Assembly (NCBI RefSeq): GCF_025989125.1
Contig: NZ_JAPDNR010000001.1
Coordinates: 7,552,087 to 7,616,086, forward strand
Source: Chitinophaga nivalis
Lineage (GTDB): Bacteria; Bacteroidota; Bacteroidia; Chitinophagales; Chitinophagaceae
DNA length: 64,000 nucleotides
Direction of reading: 5' to 3'
Position numbers and translations under genes: made by a program. Shown in pieces: positions 43,848 to 52,226 of the stretch. Numbering within the stretch: the stretch's first letter is position 1; every line of letters starts with the position of its first letter. The notes beneath the pieces were generated by a model. The model had not been told where the DNA came from, did not search any database, and saw only the letters and a list, made by a program, of their open reading frames with translations.

Positions 43848-45350
43848 TTATTGCGCAATAAATTCATTTGATTTCCCAGAAGTGTTTACCGATAATGGGT
43901 ATAATACAGTCTCCTTCTTCCATTCTTCCGTTTTTAATAAATAGTCTATACAAACAACCAGGTTAACACTACTAATCAATATTAGAAATACTTCGTGCCT
44001 TAATAAAGCCGATGATGTTAGCACCAGAAAAAACATATCCGACAGCCACACTAACAGTAATATGATAAAAGCAGACCCTGTATAACTATTAGTCAATTTC
44101 GTGAAACCACCCACAAAAAACAGGATAAAAACTCCCACCAATAAGCAACTTTGTATCATTACACCTATTACCGGATAATATTGAAAAGCCCTAAGAAAAA
44201 TATCATGTGCAGGATAGGCATATTTATTTCTTTCCCGTGTAAACCATTGCCGACTTACATGGCTAATCGTATCTTCCTCCATATTATACACGGCTAATAA
44301 TTCGGGAGAAGGGAATAATGTCTCTTTTGTATCGGCCAATATAACAGACTGCATATAAGATCCCGGGTATAACTTTAACAGATACCATCCATAATCCGCA
44401 TACAAGGCACCTACCTTCATCCATTGAGAAGCGGCATAGTTGCTCGTATCTTTATCTACCTGTTGCTTCCAATACCGCATTAAAGGAGAATGTACATCAT
44501 TCAGATAATAAGCTGTAGGTAAATTTATATTCCCATTATCAACATTATATAAAGAGTCTTTATGTGTTACGACTGCTGCATGCAACGCTTTGAACTGATT
44601 TGGCACGACAATGGTTTCAGCAGATGTAAGCTGATTGAACATCCGTATGCCATTTGTGGCCAGTTGCCAGCCGGCAGCCGGAATCAATTGATGTTCTCCT
44701 ATCATTTTATGACGTTGTCTATCTAAATCCCCTGCATACCCTATGATCGTCAATAAAAGTATTGATATCCCCATCCCTCTTTTCCATATATTCCATTTAC
44801 AAAGCGATAATATCCCTATACTCAACACTGGATAATATACAGCATGATAACCTACAGCAAATGCCAACAATATTATCAGTATATGCAAAGCAATCAAAAC
44901 CGAAGAAGGGCGTTGCCAAATTATTATTAGTTGAGTTATCCATATTATACTAAGTGCAGTAAAAAAAGCATCCGGAGAAATATAATTAGCCAAGTAAATA
45001 AACAGTGGATTAAATGTCAACCCAACAAACAATAATCTAAATAGTAATCTATCTAATGTAAAGAGACGTTGTACTGTTACCAGAAAATAAAATCCTGCCA
45101 CCTGTAAAAATAAATACTGAAAAGCGGCCAATGCTATATCTGCATGAGTAAAAGCACTAAAGAAACGTAAGAATTTCGAGTATCCAACCGGCCAAGTACC
45201 AATATCCTGATTCAAATGAGCAGTCAACAGATAATTGTCTGAATCCTGCGTGAGATTCACAAATGGATAATACGTTTTGAATATCCCAAACTGTACAATC
45301 ACCAACACGGCCCATATTATCACATACCACCTGTTAATACTACTTTTCAT
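43848..45350 (-). CDS. GT-C-like multipass membrane protein (paralogue 2)
   Basis: The 500-residue protein has about ten to twelve predicted membrane segments. The first extracytoplasmic loop contains an acidic motif, QDSDNY (residues 35-40), followed by GYSKFLRFFSAFTHADIALAAF and NPLFIYLANYISPDAFFTAL. Acidic residues right after the first segment and a later SD/PDAxF block are typical of GT-C glycosyltransferases that use lipid-linked sugars, so I propose that fold. No signature settles it. A periplasmic stretch (about 225-345) includes AAGWQLATNGIRMF, shared with its paralogue. It overlaps the upstream paralogue by 11 bases, so the two are co-translated. The small NAQ proteins follow. Confidence 0.65.
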   Translation of the reverse strand: MKSSINRWYVIIWAVLVIVQFGIFKTYYPFVNLTQDSDNYLLTAHLNQDIGTWPVGYSKFLRFFSAFTHADIALAAFQYLFLQVAGFYFLVTVQRLFTLDRLLFRLLFVGLTFNPLFIYLANYISPDAFFTALSIIWITQLIIIWQRPSSVLIALHILIILLAFAVGYHAVYYPVLSIGILSLCKWNIWKRGMGISILLLTIIGYAGDLDRQRHKMIGEHQLIPAAGWQLATNGIRMFNQLTSAETIVVPNQFKALHAAVVTHKDSLYNVDNGNINLPTAYYLNDVHSPLMRYWKQQVDKDTSNYAASQWMKVGALYADYGWYLLKLYPGSYMQSVILADTKETLFPSPELLAVYNMEEDTISHVSRQWFTRERNKYAYPAHDIFLRAFQYYPVIGVMIQSCLLVGVFILFFVGGFTKLTNSYTGSAFIILLLVWLSDMFFLVLTSSALLRHEVFLILISSVNLVVCIDYLLKTEEWKKETVLYPLSVNTSGKSNEFIAQ

Positions 45351-46797
45351 ATTCTATATTTTTTCTACGAATAAGATCAGCCGTAATAGCTCCACCCAAT
45401 CCAATAAATATCAGCATAGGAAAAAACTGATACCTAAATACGATCGGAGCCGCAAAAACACTGAATCCGATATTGGCTATCCAAAAAAAGTATAACAAAC
45501 AAAAGCTAAGTAAATAGTTTCTTTTCCGCAGATAACGACGACCTTTTAAAGCAATCCATATTGCCAGTACTATCAACCCGAGATTAACAACTCCGAAAAT
45601 GACCGGGAATGGGTGCAACAACCTGGTTTGTCCACGCCTGGAGAAGAAGTGTATCTTTCCGGTAGAATAACGGAACCAATCTACTGCAGGCATCTTTACA
45701 CTATCCATTCCAATATTATACTGTAGAAAAATTTCCAATTCAGGATAACAATACGCCCACGCATTCGGCAACAGGTAATTCTTGGCAAAACTAAAAGGAT
45801 AGTCTGTAATAATATGCTTTCCATACGATGCAAACAAAGGCCCCATAGTATTCCATACCTTGATACTATCTTCCTTGGAAGTATGATATTTCCGCATATA
45901 GCTAAACCAATATTGCTTCAGCGGCGCCTTATCATCCCATAAAAAAAATGAAGAGGTCAACGGCGGAAATTCCTTCATTTTATTCACCTTTAAAAACCCC
46001 TTCATCGCATCATCAATGGCCTTATCCTTCTGTGAAAAATCCTTACTATCCACCTTTACATCCTGATACACATACAAGGCATTCGTAGCCAGTTGCCAGC
46101 CTCCAAAAGCGGAAAACAAACGGGTGCCATACGTCTTGTAGTTTTGTTCCCTCACAAACGATATAAACAATACTATGACCAGTATTCCTGTAAAGGCACC
46201 GCTCAGTCGCCACCACCATTTTTTTCGCGACAAAACAAATGCAACTGCAGTTATAAAAGGATAGTACAAGGCATTGTAACGCAACGTTAGAATGAGTAGC
46301 AGCAATAATGCCTGTATCAGTATATCATAAGGCTGAGGTTTGTTAATGATCCATATCAGGTGTGTAAACCAGAGGAGACTAAGACCCGCAAACAAGGCAT
46401 CACTGCCAATGTAATTGCCTATATACAAGGATACCGGGTTGAATAACAATAAAACAAAGAGCACAATAGACACCACCTTACCAGGCCGAAAGAAATGGAT
46501 GACCGTCAGAAAAAGATACAATGCAGCCAATGTTACCAGGCTATATTGAAAAGCGGTTAATGCGATATCAGAAGTAGACCAGGCACTGAATGCCCGCAAG
46601 AATTTGGAATATCCTATCGGTCTGATACTGACATTATCATTCATCGCTGCCGCTCCTATATATGTATAAGAGTCATTGGAATAGTCTGCAAAAGGGTAAA
46701 AAAGTTTAAACAAGACAAACAATATGGTAGCACCAGCTAATGCAATGATCACATATCTTTTATGCCTTACTATTACTTCCCTTAATTCAGTATACAT
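45340..46797 (-). CDS. GT-C-like multipass membrane protein (paralogue 1)
   Basis: The start was set at the ATG at 46797 (MYTELREVIV), with 46818 and 46872 as alternatives. The 485-residue protein has the same plan as its downstream neighbour: the acidic motif NDSYTY at residues 41-46, GYSKFLRAFSAWSTSDIALTAF, NPVSLYIGNYIGSDALFAGL and GGWQLATNALYVY. The two are clear paralogues, probably from a tandem duplication. I infer an inner-membrane GT-C transferase, but it could be another polytopic enzyme or flippase. An AraC-type gene lies 123 bases upstream on the same strand. Base composition is less AT-rich than paralogue 2. Confidence 0.65.
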   Translation of the reverse strand: MYTELREVIVRHKRYVIIALAGATILFVLFKLFYPFADYSNDSYTYIGAAAMNDNVSIRPIGYSKFLRAFSAWSTSDIALTAFQYSLVTLAALYLFLTVIHFFRPGKVVSIVLFVLLLFNPVSLYIGNYIGSDALFAGLSLLWFTHLIWIINKPQPYDILIQALLLLLILTLRYNALYYPFITAVAFVLSRKKWWWRLSGAFTGILVIVLFISFVREQNYKTYGTRLFSAFGGWQLATNALYVYQDVKVDSKDFSQKDKAIDDAMKGFLKVNKMKEFPPLTSSFFLWDDKAPLKQYWFSYMRKYHTSKEDSIKVWNTMGPLFASYGKHIITDYPFSFAKNYLLPNAWAYCYPELEIFLQYNIGMDSVKMPAVDWFRYSTGKIHFFSRRGQTRLLHPFPVIFGVVNLGLIVLAIWIALKGRRYLRKRNYLLSFCLLYFFWIANIGFSVFAAPIVFRYQFFPMLIFIGLGGAITADLIRRKNIEYEK

Positions 46798-46920
46798 GAT
46801 CTGAGTTTTTAGGGTCATAAATTCTCCATCCCGTATGTTAGGCTGCCAACCAGGCATAACATTACCAGGCATTTGCTATCTGAGAAAATAAAAGTTGCTG
46901 TTGTATTTCTTACTTCTTTA

Positions 46921-47373
46921 CTAATGGTATAAAAGATGTTGATTTAGGGGGAACAATGCTGTGTCTATATATCTTAAAAAGTTCGACGGTTTTTCTGAGT
47001 TATTGTAAATTTGAAACAATAAAACGATAAAAAGGAAGCCTGTTCTGCAAATGTTTTTAACTTCCCGGGGGGAATACCCATAAAACTTCCTGAATAACTT
47101 GGTAAAGCTGCTCCTATGGCTGTATCCCAGCTCATAGGCAATGTCCGAAATTTTTTTACCGGAATGGTGCAGCATGCTTCTTCCCTTTTCCATCTTCATC
47201 CGCAGTACATAGTCACTGACAGACTCCTGGAAACATTTTTTAAAGTCATGCTGCAATTTAGAAGGACTGATACAATAATCTTTGGCCAGCTGCGAAATTG
47301 AAAAGGGTTTATCCAGATTAACAGCCAGATAGGTGCGTATATCATGAATAACGGATTCACCAGGCAGTTGCAT
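46921..47373 (-). CDS. AraC-type helix-turn-helix regulator, short
   Basis: The start was set at the ATG at 47373 (MQLPGESVIHDIRTYL). An upstream start at 47457 is unlikely because a terminator ends only five bases before it. The 150-residue protein is little more than the AraC DNA-binding domain: helix-turn-helix 1 near SISQLAKDYCISPSKLQHDF and helix-turn-helix 2 in KISDIAYELGYSHRSSFTKLF. A hydrophobic C-terminal tail follows (GFLFIVLLFQIYN). No ligand domain is present. It lies directly upstream of the two GT-C-like genes and the NAQ small proteins on the same strand and is their likely regulator. Confidence 0.85.
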   Translation of the reverse strand: MQLPGESVIHDIRTYLAVNLDKPFSISQLAKDYCISPSKLQHDFKKCFQESVSDYVLRMKMEKGRSMLHHSGKKISDIAYELGYSHRSSFTKLFRKFYGYSPREVKNICRTGFLFIVLLFQIYNNSEKPSNFLRYIDTALFPLNQHLLYH

Positions 47374-47462
47374 AGTCAATAAGATTTCAGTATGAGGAAA
47401 TGTGGTGGTGAGTAAAAGCAAATTGCAACATCCTGCTGTATTCCCTATGCAGTTCAAAAATA

Positions 47463-47488
47463 AAGCCCCGGTATCTCTACCAGGGCTT
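47463..47488 (-). terminator. Intrinsic terminator after the rtcB-prfH operon
   Basis: On the minus strand AAGCCCUGGU pairs with ACCGGGGCUU (one U-G pair) around AGAGAU, followed by UAUUUUUG. It lies about 80 bases after the prfH stop. Confidence 0.8.
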
Positions 47489-47567
47489 ATTCAGCCGTTT
47501 TATCAACCGCAGCATACTGCGATATAACGATAACGAATACACGTTATCACATCTGGTACCCAGGCTG

Positions 47568-48182
47568 CTATAACCGTTCGGCAATCACCTTCACTGCACT
47601 ACCCCGCTCCAGTATATTATGTTCCTGCCAGCGGTCCTGCTGCTGCTGTACCAGCTGACTTGTCTGCCAGGCCAGGAACTTGGCTTCCAGCCGTTCCAGA
47701 CACAACTGTTTATTCTGCAGCTGCGACCGGCTGTCCATGGCCAGCACCTGCAACCCGGTAGGCCGGTGCGTTCCCCGCACCGCCGTTTCTACCTTGTTGA
47801 CATGCTGACCACCAGGTCCTGAAGCCCGGCAGGTTTCCAATACCACATCCTGCACCCGCCATTGCAACTGTGTTGCCACATCAAATACGGCCACGCCTGC
47901 AAACCAATTCTTACGCTTATGAAACTTGCGGTAAGGACTTTGCGCAATCCACTGCACCGTACCACTCCACTCCTTTTTAAAGGCAGACAGGTCTGTTCCT
48001 TTTGCCAGCAAGGTAGCAGACAATAAGGTGCCATTGAGGTCTCCTTTTACATTCTCCAATACCTCCATCACAATGCCCTCGCGTTTAGCCTGCTGCAGCA
48101 TTTTCTCCTGTATCCTGGCGACTACCCGGCTGCATTCTACCGGACCGCGGCCGGAGGTAATCTGTATTAATATCTTCTCCAT
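47568..48182 (-). CDS. prfH: Peptide chain release factor H
   Basis: The 204-residue protein is a release-factor homologue with the catalytic GGQ at residues 124-126 (CRASGPGGQHVNKVET) but no stop-codon recognition domain. The N-terminal 110 residues are those of PrfH (MEKILIQITSGRGPVECSRVV). In the pair known from other bacteria, RtcB2 reseals 16S rRNA cut in the decoding centre and PrfH frees the stalled peptide from the damaged ribosome. It lies three bases after the stop of the RtcB-like gene and is surely co-transcribed with it. Confidence 0.93.
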   Translation of the reverse strand: MEKILIQITSGRGPVECSRVVARIQEKMLQQAKREGIVMEVLENVKGDLNGTLLSATLLAKGTDLSAFKKEWSGTVQWIAQSPYRKFHKRKNWFAGVAVFDVATQLQWRVQDVVLETCRASGPGGQHVNKVETAVRGTHRPTGLQVLAMDSRSQLQNKQLCLERLEAKFLAWQTSQLVQQQQDRWQEHNILERGSAVKVIAERL

Positions 48183-48185
48183 AAA

Positions 48186-49586
48186 TTAGTCTTTGTTCAT
48201 TCTTACTATTGAAGGCATAAACCGCCCCTGGATAGCTACCAGTTCCTGCTGTGCAGGCATTACTTTTTCAATGTCCTTATAGGCCAATGGATTTTCTTCC
48301 ACACTGCCGCCTATAAGCGTCACATCCGCTGCAGCCAGCATCTTCTTCAAGTGAGACACTGTCATGCTTTCTTTGGCGCGCTTCCGGCTCATCGCTCTGC
48401 CCGCACCATGGGAAGCAGAATACAACGCCTGGCCTATGCCCTTGCCCATTACCAGGTAAGCCGCCGTTGTCATGCTACCGGGGATAATTCCCATCTCACC
48501 CGCATGCGCCGGTGTAGCGCCTTTGCGGTGGATGATCGCTTTGCGGCCATCGGCCAGCTGATCTTCCCAGGCAAAGTTGTGGTGATTTTCCACAGTCGCC
48601 AGTCCCTGCAAGCCCAATGCTTTCAACAGGTTGGCATGAATACGGTCATGACATGCCTTCGCATAGTCGCCCGCCAGGTGCATAGACAGCCAGTATTCCT
48701 GTCCGGCTTCCGTGTTGAGGTCCAGCCAGGCCAGCTGCTGTACAGAGCGAGGCAGTTTACAGGTATCCATAGCGATGCCGGTATAGTGCTGCGCGATATT
48801 GGCGCCCAGTCCGCGGCTGCCGGAATGCGACAACAAAGCCAGGTATTCTTTGGCCGGCAGTTGCAAGGCATTGTCTGGCTCCAGCGTGATGAGGCCAAAT
48901 TCCACAAAGTGGTTGCCGCTGCCGGAAGAACCCAGTTGCCGCGCCGCTTTCCCCTGCCACTTTTTCAACAGGGGGATGGCATCAAACAAGGCATCATCCA
49001 ATACGGCATGTTCCTGTTCAAAGGGAAGTCCGCCTTCCATGCCGAAGTGCGTATATTCTTTTAACGCTACTTTTATCTGATAGGCATAACGTTTCAGAAA
49101 GCTGGCTCCTTCGTCGATGATGGTCAGCGCCATGCGGCAGCCAATGTCCACACCTACCGCATAGGGTATGATGGCATTATCAGTGGCCAATACACCACCA
49201 ATGGGTAATCCATAACCGGTATGTGCGTCCGGCATCAGGGCGCCCTGCAGTGTTACCGGCAGCGACATGGCCATTTCCATCTGCTGCCGGGCGGTACGTT
49301 CTATTTCTTTTGCGCCGTATACTTTCAGTTGTCCGGTTGATTCCAGCAGCGCATACGACTGAAAATTACATTCTACCGGCGCCTCCATAAAAGTGGCAGC
49401 GATAGGTCCTACAACCGCATCGTCGGCATAGGCTGCAGGATTTGTTTTAATGTTAGTTAATAAGGTAATGATGTCGGCTTTATCATGGTGTTTAAAATGT
49501 TTGGCCATGATATTTACCACCAGGCTTCTGGTCCTGTCATTGGTGTAGCCTATTTTACTTAATTCTTTTGTTCTTAAATGGCCCAT
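48186..49586 (-). CDS. rtcB: RtcB-family RNA ligase (RtcB2-like)
   Basis: The start was set at the ATG at 49586 (MGHLRTKELSKIGY). The 466-residue protein matches RtcB, which joins 2',3'-cyclic phosphate and 5'-OH RNA ends with GTP and Mn2+. Metal and guanylate sites are visible in VGVDIGCRMA, LGSSGSGNHFVEFG, SHSGSRGLG, HNFAWED and SHGAGRAMSRKRAKE; the last one contains the histidine guanylylated in the family. Its coupling to PrfH three bases downstream marks it as the ribosome-repair RtcB2 type rather than a tRNA-splicing RtcB. The spacer upstream is unusually long. Confidence 0.93.
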   Translation of the reverse strand: MGHLRTKELSKIGYTNDRTRSLVVNIMAKHFKHHDKADIITLLTNIKTNPAAYADDAVVGPIAATFMEAPVECNFQSYALLESTGQLKVYGAKEIERTARQQMEMAMSLPVTLQGALMPDAHTGYGLPIGGVLATDNAIIPYAVGVDIGCRMALTIIDEGASFLKRYAYQIKVALKEYTHFGMEGGLPFEQEHAVLDDALFDAIPLLKKWQGKAARQLGSSGSGNHFVEFGLITLEPDNALQLPAKEYLALLSHSGSRGLGANIAQHYTGIAMDTCKLPRSVQQLAWLDLNTEAGQEYWLSMHLAGDYAKACHDRIHANLLKALGLQGLATVENHHNFAWEDQLADGRKAIIHRKGATPAHAGEMGIIPGSMTTAAYLVMGKGIGQALYSASHGAGRAMSRKRAKESMTVSHLKKMLAAADVTLIGGSVEENPLAYKDIEKVMPAQQELVAIQGRFMPSIVRMNKD

Positions 49587-49661
49587 AAAAGGTATATAAA
49601 CTGGTATGACACGATGCTCCCGGGCATGCGGCATACCGGCACAGATCTATACGGATCGTGC

Positions 49662-49676
49662 TATCAATGATTGATA
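49662..49676. promoter_or_regulatory. 15-base palindrome upstream of rtcB
   Basis: TATCAAT-G-ATTGATA has perfect seven-base arms and lies 76 bases before the rtcB start codon. It may be an operator; no known regulator is assigned. Confidence 0.4.
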
Positions 49677-49940
49677 ATAAAAGAGAAAGTGCGGGATCGG
49701 GTCCTTACGTAAAGAACATACCCTCTCCTGGCGGCTGTGGGGCAGCTGCGGATAAGCCTTATATGCAAACAGGGTGAAGCGGGCATTGATAACATCAAAG
49801 CCTATACGAATCCGATTAATAAAAAAAGGAAAAAAATCACTGTGTTTGCTGGTTAGGCAAGGAGCGAAAGGGTCGATATGTAAGTACGTTCTGTCATGAT
49901 TCCTTGTCGTTTTAAAAGTGAAGAATAAGGAATTCGGATG

Positions 49941-49948
49941 CAAAGGTA
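49941..49948 (-). promoter_or_regulatory. Bacteroidota-type -7 element for rtcB-prfH
   Basis: The minus strand reads TACCTTTG, an exact TAnnTTTG match about 355 bases before the rtcB start. No -33 element at the usual spacing was found. Confidence 0.45.
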
Positions 49949-50028
49949 TAGTTATTTTTTTATTTTGTTAAATTCTTTCACAAATAAATTTCTTCTCATG
50001 TGTTTTTAACATTTTACGCAGCGATAAA

Positions 50029-50062
50029 TTTGCTGTTTATAACCCCGGGTGACGTAAATTTG
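50029..50062 (+). promoter_or_regulatory. Probable promoter of the TetR/AarF operon
   Basis: TTTG at 50029-50032 and TAAATTTG at 50055-50062 are spaced by 22 bases, close to the Bacteroidota -33/-7 pattern. The first TTTG is itself the end of another TAAATTTG. Confidence 0.55.
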
Positions 50063-50134
50063 TAGACACCGCAGATAACACCCCCGGCAACCATTCCGGA
50101 AGTGTATTTCACAACACAGTAAATGCTTTCACAC

Positions 50135-50770
50135 ATGGACAAACAGCTTATCCGTAATGCGTATAAAGTGTATTGGCTGGAAAACGGCAAGGCCCCCGTA
50201 TCCGTATATGCACTTTGCAAAACCCTCGACATTTCCGAGGCTGATTTTTATGCCGTATACAGTTCCCCGGAAGCCATCGAAAAAGACATCTGGTTAGCGA
50301 TCTTCCAAGACACGTTGGAGCAGCTGCATGCAGATGAAATCTATCAGCAATACAACGCCCAGGAAAAGCTCCTGGCCTTCTATTTTCTGTGGGTGCAAAA
50401 ACTCAAGGAAGACCGTAGCTACCTGCTCCTGCAAAAAGCCAGCTTCCGTTTTCCGGAATTACATCACCGCAAGCTGGAAACCTTCCGCCTGGCCTTTAAC
50501 AAATATGTCGGCGAACTGGTAAAAGAAGGGTATCAATCCAACGAAATCAAAGAAAGAAAATACATCTCCGATCAATATATTCACGGGTTCTGGATACAGG
50601 CATTATTTGTATTGAAATACTGGCTGGACGACAACAGCGCCAACTTTGAAATGACAGACGCAGCGATCGAAAAAGCGGTCAATCTCAGCTTCCAGCTGAT
50701 CAGATCCAATACGCTGGACAGTCTGCTGGACTTTGGAAAATTCATCTTTACGCGGAACCAGGCATCATGA
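50135..50770 (+). CDS. TetR-family transcriptional regulator
   Basis: The start was set at the ATG at 50135 (MDKQLIRNAYKVYW). The 211-residue protein has a TetR-like N-terminal helix-turn-helix (residues about 5-55; PVSVYALCKTLDISEADFYAVY is the recognition part) and an all-helical C-terminal domain of the Bacteroidota TetR group linked to AarF kinases. It overlaps the downstream kinase gene by four bases (ATGA), so the two are co-translated, an arrangement that suggests the regulator and kinase serve one pathway. Confidence 0.88.
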   Translation: MDKQLIRNAYKVYWLENGKAPVSVYALCKTLDISEADFYAVYSSPEAIEKDIWLAIFQDTLEQLHADEIYQQYNAQEKLLAFYFLWVQKLKEDRSYLLLQKASFRFPELHHRKLETFRLAFNKYVGELVKEGYQSNEIKERKYISDQYIHGFWIQALFVLKYWLDDNSANFEMTDAAIEKAVNLSFQLIRSNTLDSLLDFGKFIFTRNQAS

Positions 50771-52059
50771 AAGAACAATCCAACATACCCACCACCAAGG
50801 TGGAAAGAGCAGGGAAGTTTGTGACAACCGGACTAAAAGTAGGTACCAACTATATCAAACACTACACCCGCAAACTGATAGATCCGTCGATTACCAAAGA
50901 GGCGCTTCACCAGGATAATGCGGCCGATATCTACGATACCCTCAGCAACCTGAAAGGCAGCGCCCTGAAAGTAGCCCAGATGCTGAGCATGGACAAAGGC
51001 ATGCTGCCCAAGGCATATACTGAGAAATTTGCTATGTCGCAGTACAGCGCGCCTCCGCTTTCCGGCCCGCTGGTCGTGAATACGTTCATGAAAACTTTAG
51101 GCAAATCCCCGTCACAGCTATATGACCAGTTTGAGCTGCAGGCCAGCAACGCCGCCTCCATCGGTCAGGTACACAAAGCCTTTAAAGACGGCAAAAAGCT
51201 GGCAGTCAAGATCCAGTATCCCGGTGTAGCCAACAGCGTTAAATCCGACCTCCGTATCGTTAAGCCATTCGCCATGCGTATTGTAGGGATGAATGAGGTA
51301 GATATGGATAAATACTTTGAGGAAATAGCCTCCAAACTGCTGGAAGAAACCGACTACAAGCTGGAACTGGAGCGTTCTATCGCCCTCTCCAACGCCTGTA
51401 GCCATATTCCCAACCTGCACTTTCCGGGATATTATCCGGAACTGTCGTCAGACCGCATTATTACCATGGACTGGCTGGATGGCCTCCATTTAAAGGAATT
51501 CCTGCTGACCAATCCTTCGCAGGAAGCCCGGAATAAAATCGGCCAGGCCCTGTGGGATTTTTACCAGTTCCAGATGCATAGCCTCAAACAGGTACATGCT
51601 GATCCGCACCCCGGGAATTTCCTGATGCGGCCAGATGGCACAGTGGGCATCTTCGACTTCGGCTGCGTAAAAGAGATTCCGGAAGATTTTTATACCAACT
51701 ATTTCCTGCTGATTGACAAGGAAGTATTGAAAGACGCGCAACGCCGGCATGAAATCTACACCAACCTGGAAATGATCCATCCTACGGATTCGCCCCAGGA
51801 AGTAGCCTTTTTCTCTGGTCTCTTTCAACATATGATAGACCTCCTCACCCTTCCTTTTACCGTACCTACTTTCGACTTTGGCAACGATACCTATTTCAAT
51901 GAAATCTATGCTTACATGGATGAGTTGTACAATATGAAAGAAATACGCGAATCCAAAGTAGCCCGGGGCTCACGGCATAGTCTATACGTAAACCGCACCT
52001 ATTTCGGATTATATTCAATACTTAGTGACCTGAAAGCAAATATTGTAACAAAATTTTAA
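50767..52059 (+). CDS. ABC1/AarF/UbiB-family atypical kinase
   Basis: The 430-residue protein shows the UbiB/ADCK signatures: the KxGQ-like helix reads SALKVAQMLS (near residues 65-75, so KxxQ), the alanine-rich loop appears as ASNAASIGQVHKA, lysine in LAVKIQYPG, then HADPHPGNF and DFGCVKE for catalysis and metal binding. Family members are ATPases/kinases tied to isoprenoid quinone or lipid metabolism at the membrane. It is soluble apart from possible peripheral contact. It is co-translated with a TetR-type gene. Confidence 0.92.
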   Translation: MKEQSNIPTTKVERAGKFVTTGLKVGTNYIKHYTRKLIDPSITKEALHQDNAADIYDTLSNLKGSALKVAQMLSMDKGMLPKAYTEKFAMSQYSAPPLSGPLVVNTFMKTLGKSPSQLYDQFELQASNAASIGQVHKAFKDGKKLAVKIQYPGVANSVKSDLRIVKPFAMRIVGMNEVDMDKYFEEIASKLLEETDYKLELERSIALSNACSHIPNLHFPGYYPELSSDRIITMDWLDGLHLKEFLLTNPSQEARNKIGQALWDFYQFQMHSLKQVHADPHPGNFLMRPDGTVGIFDFGCVKEIPEDFYTNYFLLIDKEVLKDAQRRHEIYTNLEMIHPTDSPQEVAFFSGLFQHMIDLLTLPFTVPTFDFGNDTYFNEIYAYMDELYNMKEIRESKVARGSRHSLYVNRTYFGLYSILSDLKANIVTKF

Positions 52060-52075
52060 TGGCTTTACTGCTGTA

Positions 52076-52120
52076 AAACTGCCTGTAATGTTATGCTGAC
52101 AGCATCATTGCAGGCAGTTT
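52076..52120 (+). terminator. Long hairpin after the AarF kinase gene
   Basis: AAACTGCCTGTAATG pairs along its whole length with CATTGCAGGCAGTTT (one U-G pair), and the interior holds a second stem, ATGCT-GAC-AGCAT. It is followed only by GCTTATT, so U-run support is weak, but the structure is strong and lies 16 bases after the stop. Confidence 0.7.
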
Positions 52121-52226
52121 GCTTATTATCCGTCCCTTATTTTTCTCCTGTCCTTTTCGTCGGATAATTATGCCCGTTGGTCGCAATGTCCGGACGGGAC
52201 AAGATATTTCTGCCTAATTTCCCGAC

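Larger units (their letters stand above)
49587..50134. other. Long leader/promoter region between rtcB and the TetR gene
   Basis: This 548-base spacer holds a minus-strand TACCTTTG at 49941-49948 (exact -7 match), which would give rtcB a leader of about 350 bases. In that leader a 14-codon frame runs from 49897 to 49853 (MTERTYISTLSLLA). It also holds a 15-base palindrome TATCAATGATTGATA at 49662-49676 and a hairpin near 49731-49750 (GCGGCTG/CAGCTGC). On the plus strand two TAAATTTG elements (50025-50032, 50055-50062) face the TetR gene. I recognise no named riboswitch. Confidence 0.5.

Noticed and set aside
47374..47457. Longer start for the short AraC regulator
   Set aside because: The terminator of the upstream operon ends only a few bases before this ATG, and the added residues show no AraC similarity.
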